Position numbers and translations under genes: made by a program. 64,000 bases of DNA, taken from assembly GCA_019307815.1 (NCBI GenBank), contig JAFDIV010000003.1, forward strand, positions 70,353 to 134,352. The letters are read 5' to 3'. Below, piece by piece: positions 61,759 through 64,000 of the stretch. The DNA is from Deltaproteobacteria bacterium. GTDB lineage: Bacteria; Desulfobacterota; DSM-4660; Desulfatiglandales; Desulfatiglandaceae. The first letter of the stretch is position 1, and every line of letters begins with the position of its first letter. The notes under the pieces are model-generated. The model saw only the letters and a program-made list of their open reading frames with translations, did not search any database and had not been told where the DNA came from.

Positions 61759-63506
61759 AAGGAACAAGTGTTGCTCAAAATGGAGAGACCTTTGTTGAAT
61801 CTCAAGTAGTAGGCCAAGAGCTGTTAAGTGGTGCTCAAATTTTTGTGCGATGCCTGGAAGAGGAAGGGGTTCATACCATTTTTGGTTATCCAGGTGGAGC
61901 GGTTATTGATATTTACCACCAATTGGCCCGCTCCAAAATAAGGCATATCCTGGTACGTCATGAGCAAGGCGGTGTGCATGCGGCAGACGGCTTTGCACGG
62001 GCCTCAGGTGATGTGGGCGTTTGTCTGGTGACATCTGGACCGGGTGCTACCAATACAGTAACAGGTATTGCCTGTGCCTATATGGATTCCATACCTGTGG
62101 TGGTTTTTACGGGTCAGGTCCCCACGGCCCTTATCGGAAATGATGCATTCCAAGAAGTGGATATTGTGGGTATCACACGGCCGTGTACCAAGCACAATTA
62201 CCTTGTAACTAGGATAGAAGATTTGCCCAGAGTAATCAAAGAGGCCTTTTATTTGGCCCGCTCAGGAAGGCCCGGTCCTGTGCTGGTGGACTTACCTAAA
62301 GACCTAATGAAAAAGACCATGCCGTACTGTGCTAGTGAGTTTGTAAAGCTCCGTTCATACCAACCTACCTATAGGCCAAATATGAAACAGCTTCGCAAAG
62401 TAGTGGATCTTATAAAGAAGGCCAAGAGACCCATGATTTTGGCAGGTGGAGGTGTGGTTTTGTCAAGGGCCTCTCGGGAATTGACAGAGCTTGCTACACG
62501 TATTTCAGCGCCAGTGACCACTACGCTCATGGGGCTGGGGGTCTTCTCTGCGAGCCATGAGCGCCTTTGGCTGGGGATGATCGGTATGCATGGTACATAT
62601 CGTGCTAATATGTGTACGGGTGCCTGCGATCTTATTATAGCAATCGGAGTACGATTTGACGATCGAGTAACAGGGAAGACAGATGCCTTTGCAAAGCAGG
62701 CCAAGATAGTCCATATTGACATTGATCCCACCTCGATCCGTAAGAATGTCCCTGTGACCATCCCGGTGGTGGGCGATTGCAAGGCCACCCTACAACTTCT
62801 GAATAGATTGTTGAAAGAAGAAAACCTGAGTTGGGATGAGTCATCAAGAGAGGAATGGCTCTGTCAGATTGAGGAGTGGAAGGCCACCAGGCCCCTCGCC
62901 TACAAACAGGGGGAACGAATCAAACCCCAATATGTTATTGAGAAACTCTATGAACTGACGGAGGGCAAGGCAATTATTACTACGGAGGTGGGTCAAAATC
63001 AGATGTGGGCGGCCCAATACTATCATTTTGATGAGCCCAACAGCTTTGTTACCTCCGGTGGACTGGGCTGTATGGGATTTGGTCTGCCTGCTGCCATTGG
63101 GGCCCAACTTGCTAGACCAGACAGGACCGTGGTGGATGTGGCAGGCGATGGTAGCATACAGATGAATATCCAGGAACTTGCCACAGCGGTCCAGTACAAT
63201 TTGCCCGTAAAGGTGCTTATTCTCAACAATGGGTATTTGGGCATGGTGAGGCAGTGGCAGGAATTGTTTTATGATAAATGTTATTCATCTACGTGTATGG
63301 AGCATGCCCCAGACTTTGTGAAACTGGCCGATGCATACGGTGCGGTTGGTCTACGGGCCACCCGGCCTGATGAAGTGGTTTCCGTGCTGGATAAGGGGCT
63401 TTCATTACCGAGACCAGTGGTTATGGATTTTTGGGTGGAGCCAGAAGAAAATGTATATCCCATGGTCCCTGCTGGCGCACCCATTACTGAGATGTTATTG
63501 GTGTGA
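61755..63506 (+). CDS. ilvB: Acetolactate synthase large (catalytic) subunit
   Basis: TPP enzyme of 583 residues making acetolactate or acetohydroxybutyrate for valine, leucine and isoleucine. [14 protein letters not shown] and the catalytic Glu in [18 protein letters not shown] are at the N-terminus. The TPP motif is [40 protein letters not shown]. It lies directly after leuD and before ilvN. The last part is AT/GC balanced, with no oddities. Confidence 0.95.
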   Translation: MKGTSVAQNGETFVESQVVGQELLSGAQIFVRCLEEEGVHTIFGYPGGAVIDIYHQLARSKIRHILVRHEQGGVHAADGFARASGDVGVCLVTSGPGATNTVTGIACAYMDSIPVVVFTGQVPTALIGNDAFQEVDIVGITRPCTKHNYLVTRIEDLPRVIKEAFYLARSGRPGPVLVDLPKDLMKKTMPYCASEFVKLRSYQPTYRPNMKQLRKVVDLIKKAKRPMILAGGGVVLSRASRELTELATRISAPVTTTLMGLGVFSASHERLWLGMIGMHGTYRANMCTGACDLIIAIGVRFDDRVTGKTDAFAKQAKIVHIDIDPTSIRKNVPVTIPVVGDCKATLQLLNRLLKEENLSWDESSREEWLCQIEEWKATRPLAYKQGERIKPQYVIEKLYELTEGKAIITTEVGQNQMWAAQYYHFDEPNSFVTSGGLGCMGFGLPAAIGAQLARPDRTVVDVAGDGSIQMNIQELATAVQYNLPVKVLILNNGYLGMVRQWQELFYDKCYSSTCMEHAPDFVKLADAYGAVGLRATRPDEVVSVLDKGLSLPRPVVMDFWVEPEENVYPMVPAGAPITEMLLV

Positions 63507-63805
63507 AGCAAGGCCAAAGGCAGAAGGTAAGAGGCCAAAGGATAAAGGACCTTCCAGTTGAGCGGGACTTCTCCCCCTTGCCAGGGATGGGTTTGCCTGC
63601 CACAGGTTTTAGGCGGGTAAGCCCACCTTAGGTGGGAAATTAGCGGAGGGAATGTCGCCTTGGTCGGAGTTGAAAGCTACTGAAATTCGCTGTTGATTTT
63701 ATGAATCGCTGGGAAGCGAGGCGCCCCTGCCTGGCGACTGCCAGACCATTCCCCCCTGCCGGACGGGCAGGTTGCTGAGGGCTATACGGAGGAATATACA
63801 CACTT
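63507..63805. repeat. Repeat-filled gap between ilvB and ilvN
   Basis: This is 299 bases without a gene. An AAAGGCCAAAGG run lies at 63507-63551 and GCCTGCCACAGG...AGGCGGG words at 63590-63639. Two hairpins follow: CTGGC/GCCAG (63731-63744) and CCTGCC/GGCAGG (63755-63771). ACGGAGG (63786-63792) is the ilvN ribosome site. Confidence 0.55.
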
Positions 63806-64000
63806 ATGTCGAAGCAAGAAGAACAACGTCACATCTTATCCCTGATTGTAGATAATGAGCCCGGGGTACTGGCCAGGATAGCGGGATTGTTCAGCGGCCG
63901 AGGGTTCAATATTGAGAGTCTGTGTGTGGCCGAGACCATTGATCCCAAGGTTTCCAGAATTACTCTGGTCACTCGGGGAAATATGGCCATCATCGAACAG
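63806..64000 (+). CDS. ilvN: Acetolactate synthase small regulatory subunit (cut by window end)
   Basis: The first 65 codons are visible. They hold the N-terminal ACT domain ([39 protein letters not shown]), which binds valine for feedback control of IlvB. A GGAGG site lies about 13 bases before the ATG. The frame runs off the window without a stop. Confidence 0.9.
   Translation, partial: MSKQEEQRHILSLIVDNEPGVLARIAGLFSGRGFNIESLCVAETIDPKVSRITLVTRGNMAIIEQ

Overview
The window looks like part of the chromosome of a strictly anaerobic bacterium of the sulfate-reducing or syntrophic Desulfobacterota (former Deltaproteobacteria) type. The evidence is a selenocysteine formate dehydrogenase, heterodisulfide-reductase/Qmo-like electron-transfer genes, IorAB, ferredoxin-fused EtfA, several acyl-CoA catabolic enzymes, a B12-dependent acyl-CoA mutase and a citramalate-based isoleucine route. 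This placement comes from gene content only; there is no rRNA. I found no tRNA, rRNA, CRISPR array, insertion sequence or phage gene.

Layout. 1-4.3 kb (minus strand): Tat-exported Sec formate dehydrogenase alpha subunit, cut by the window edge, with moaA upstream. 4.4-10.3 kb: housekeeping and mixed genes (enoyl-CoA hydratase/isomerase family, a stand-alone EF-G on the minus strand, an endonuclease III-like glycosylase, a MenA-like prenyltransferase, MltG). 10.3-19.5 kb: a catabolic operon with its own promoter and a palindromic candidate operator, encoding a CaiB/BaiF CoA-transferase, EtfB, ferredoxin-EtfA, an acyl-CoA dehydrogenase, a GntR regulator, both halves of a divergent coenzyme-B12 acyl-CoA mutase and an AMP-forming acyl-CoA ligase. 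19.5-29.8 kb: a TRAP transporter, a PaaK-like CoA ligase, a three-subunit molybdenum hydroxylase and a hydroxyacyl-CoA dehydrogenase/enoyl-CoA hydratase fusion, closed by a strong hairpin. A XylR_N/V4R-PAS-LuxR regulator (29.9-32.4 kb) follows and probably senses the aromatic or related substrate.

32.5-39.4 kb: serA, trpB2, a small Cys-containing protein, iorA, iorB and serC, an amino-acid/2-oxoacid cluster. 39.9-49.4 kb: a TetR regulator, a 2,4-dienoyl-CoA-reductase-like flavoprotein, small ferredoxins, a VOC protein, and a soluble Hdr/Qmo hybrid set (short HdrA, HdrA-MvhD fusion, HdrC, HdrB). 49.4-55.8 kb: an M24 peptidase/creatinase-fold protein, a HyuA/HyuB hydantoinase/oxoprolinase pair, and a convergent YqeB-type protein linked to selenium-dependent Mo hydroxylases. 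56.0-64 kb: the branched-chain amino acid operon cimA-leuA-leuC-leuD-ilvB-ilvN (ilvN cut by the window edge).

The most striking non-protein signal is upstream of cimA. A 39-codon Ile/Leu/Val-rich leader peptide (56130-56249) is followed by a rho-independent terminator. Three segments can pair in mutually exclusive ways: segment 1 with 2 (12 bp), 2 with 3 (10 bp) and 3 with 4 (terminator). This is a complete classical translation-coupled attenuator for branched-chain amino acids. A second genome-scale oddity is a set of degenerate repeat words that fill many gaps: AAAGGCCAAAGG-like, CAAATTCCAAATGACAAATG-like, GCTGATGGCTGAAAGC-like and GCCTGC/GCAGGC hairpins.
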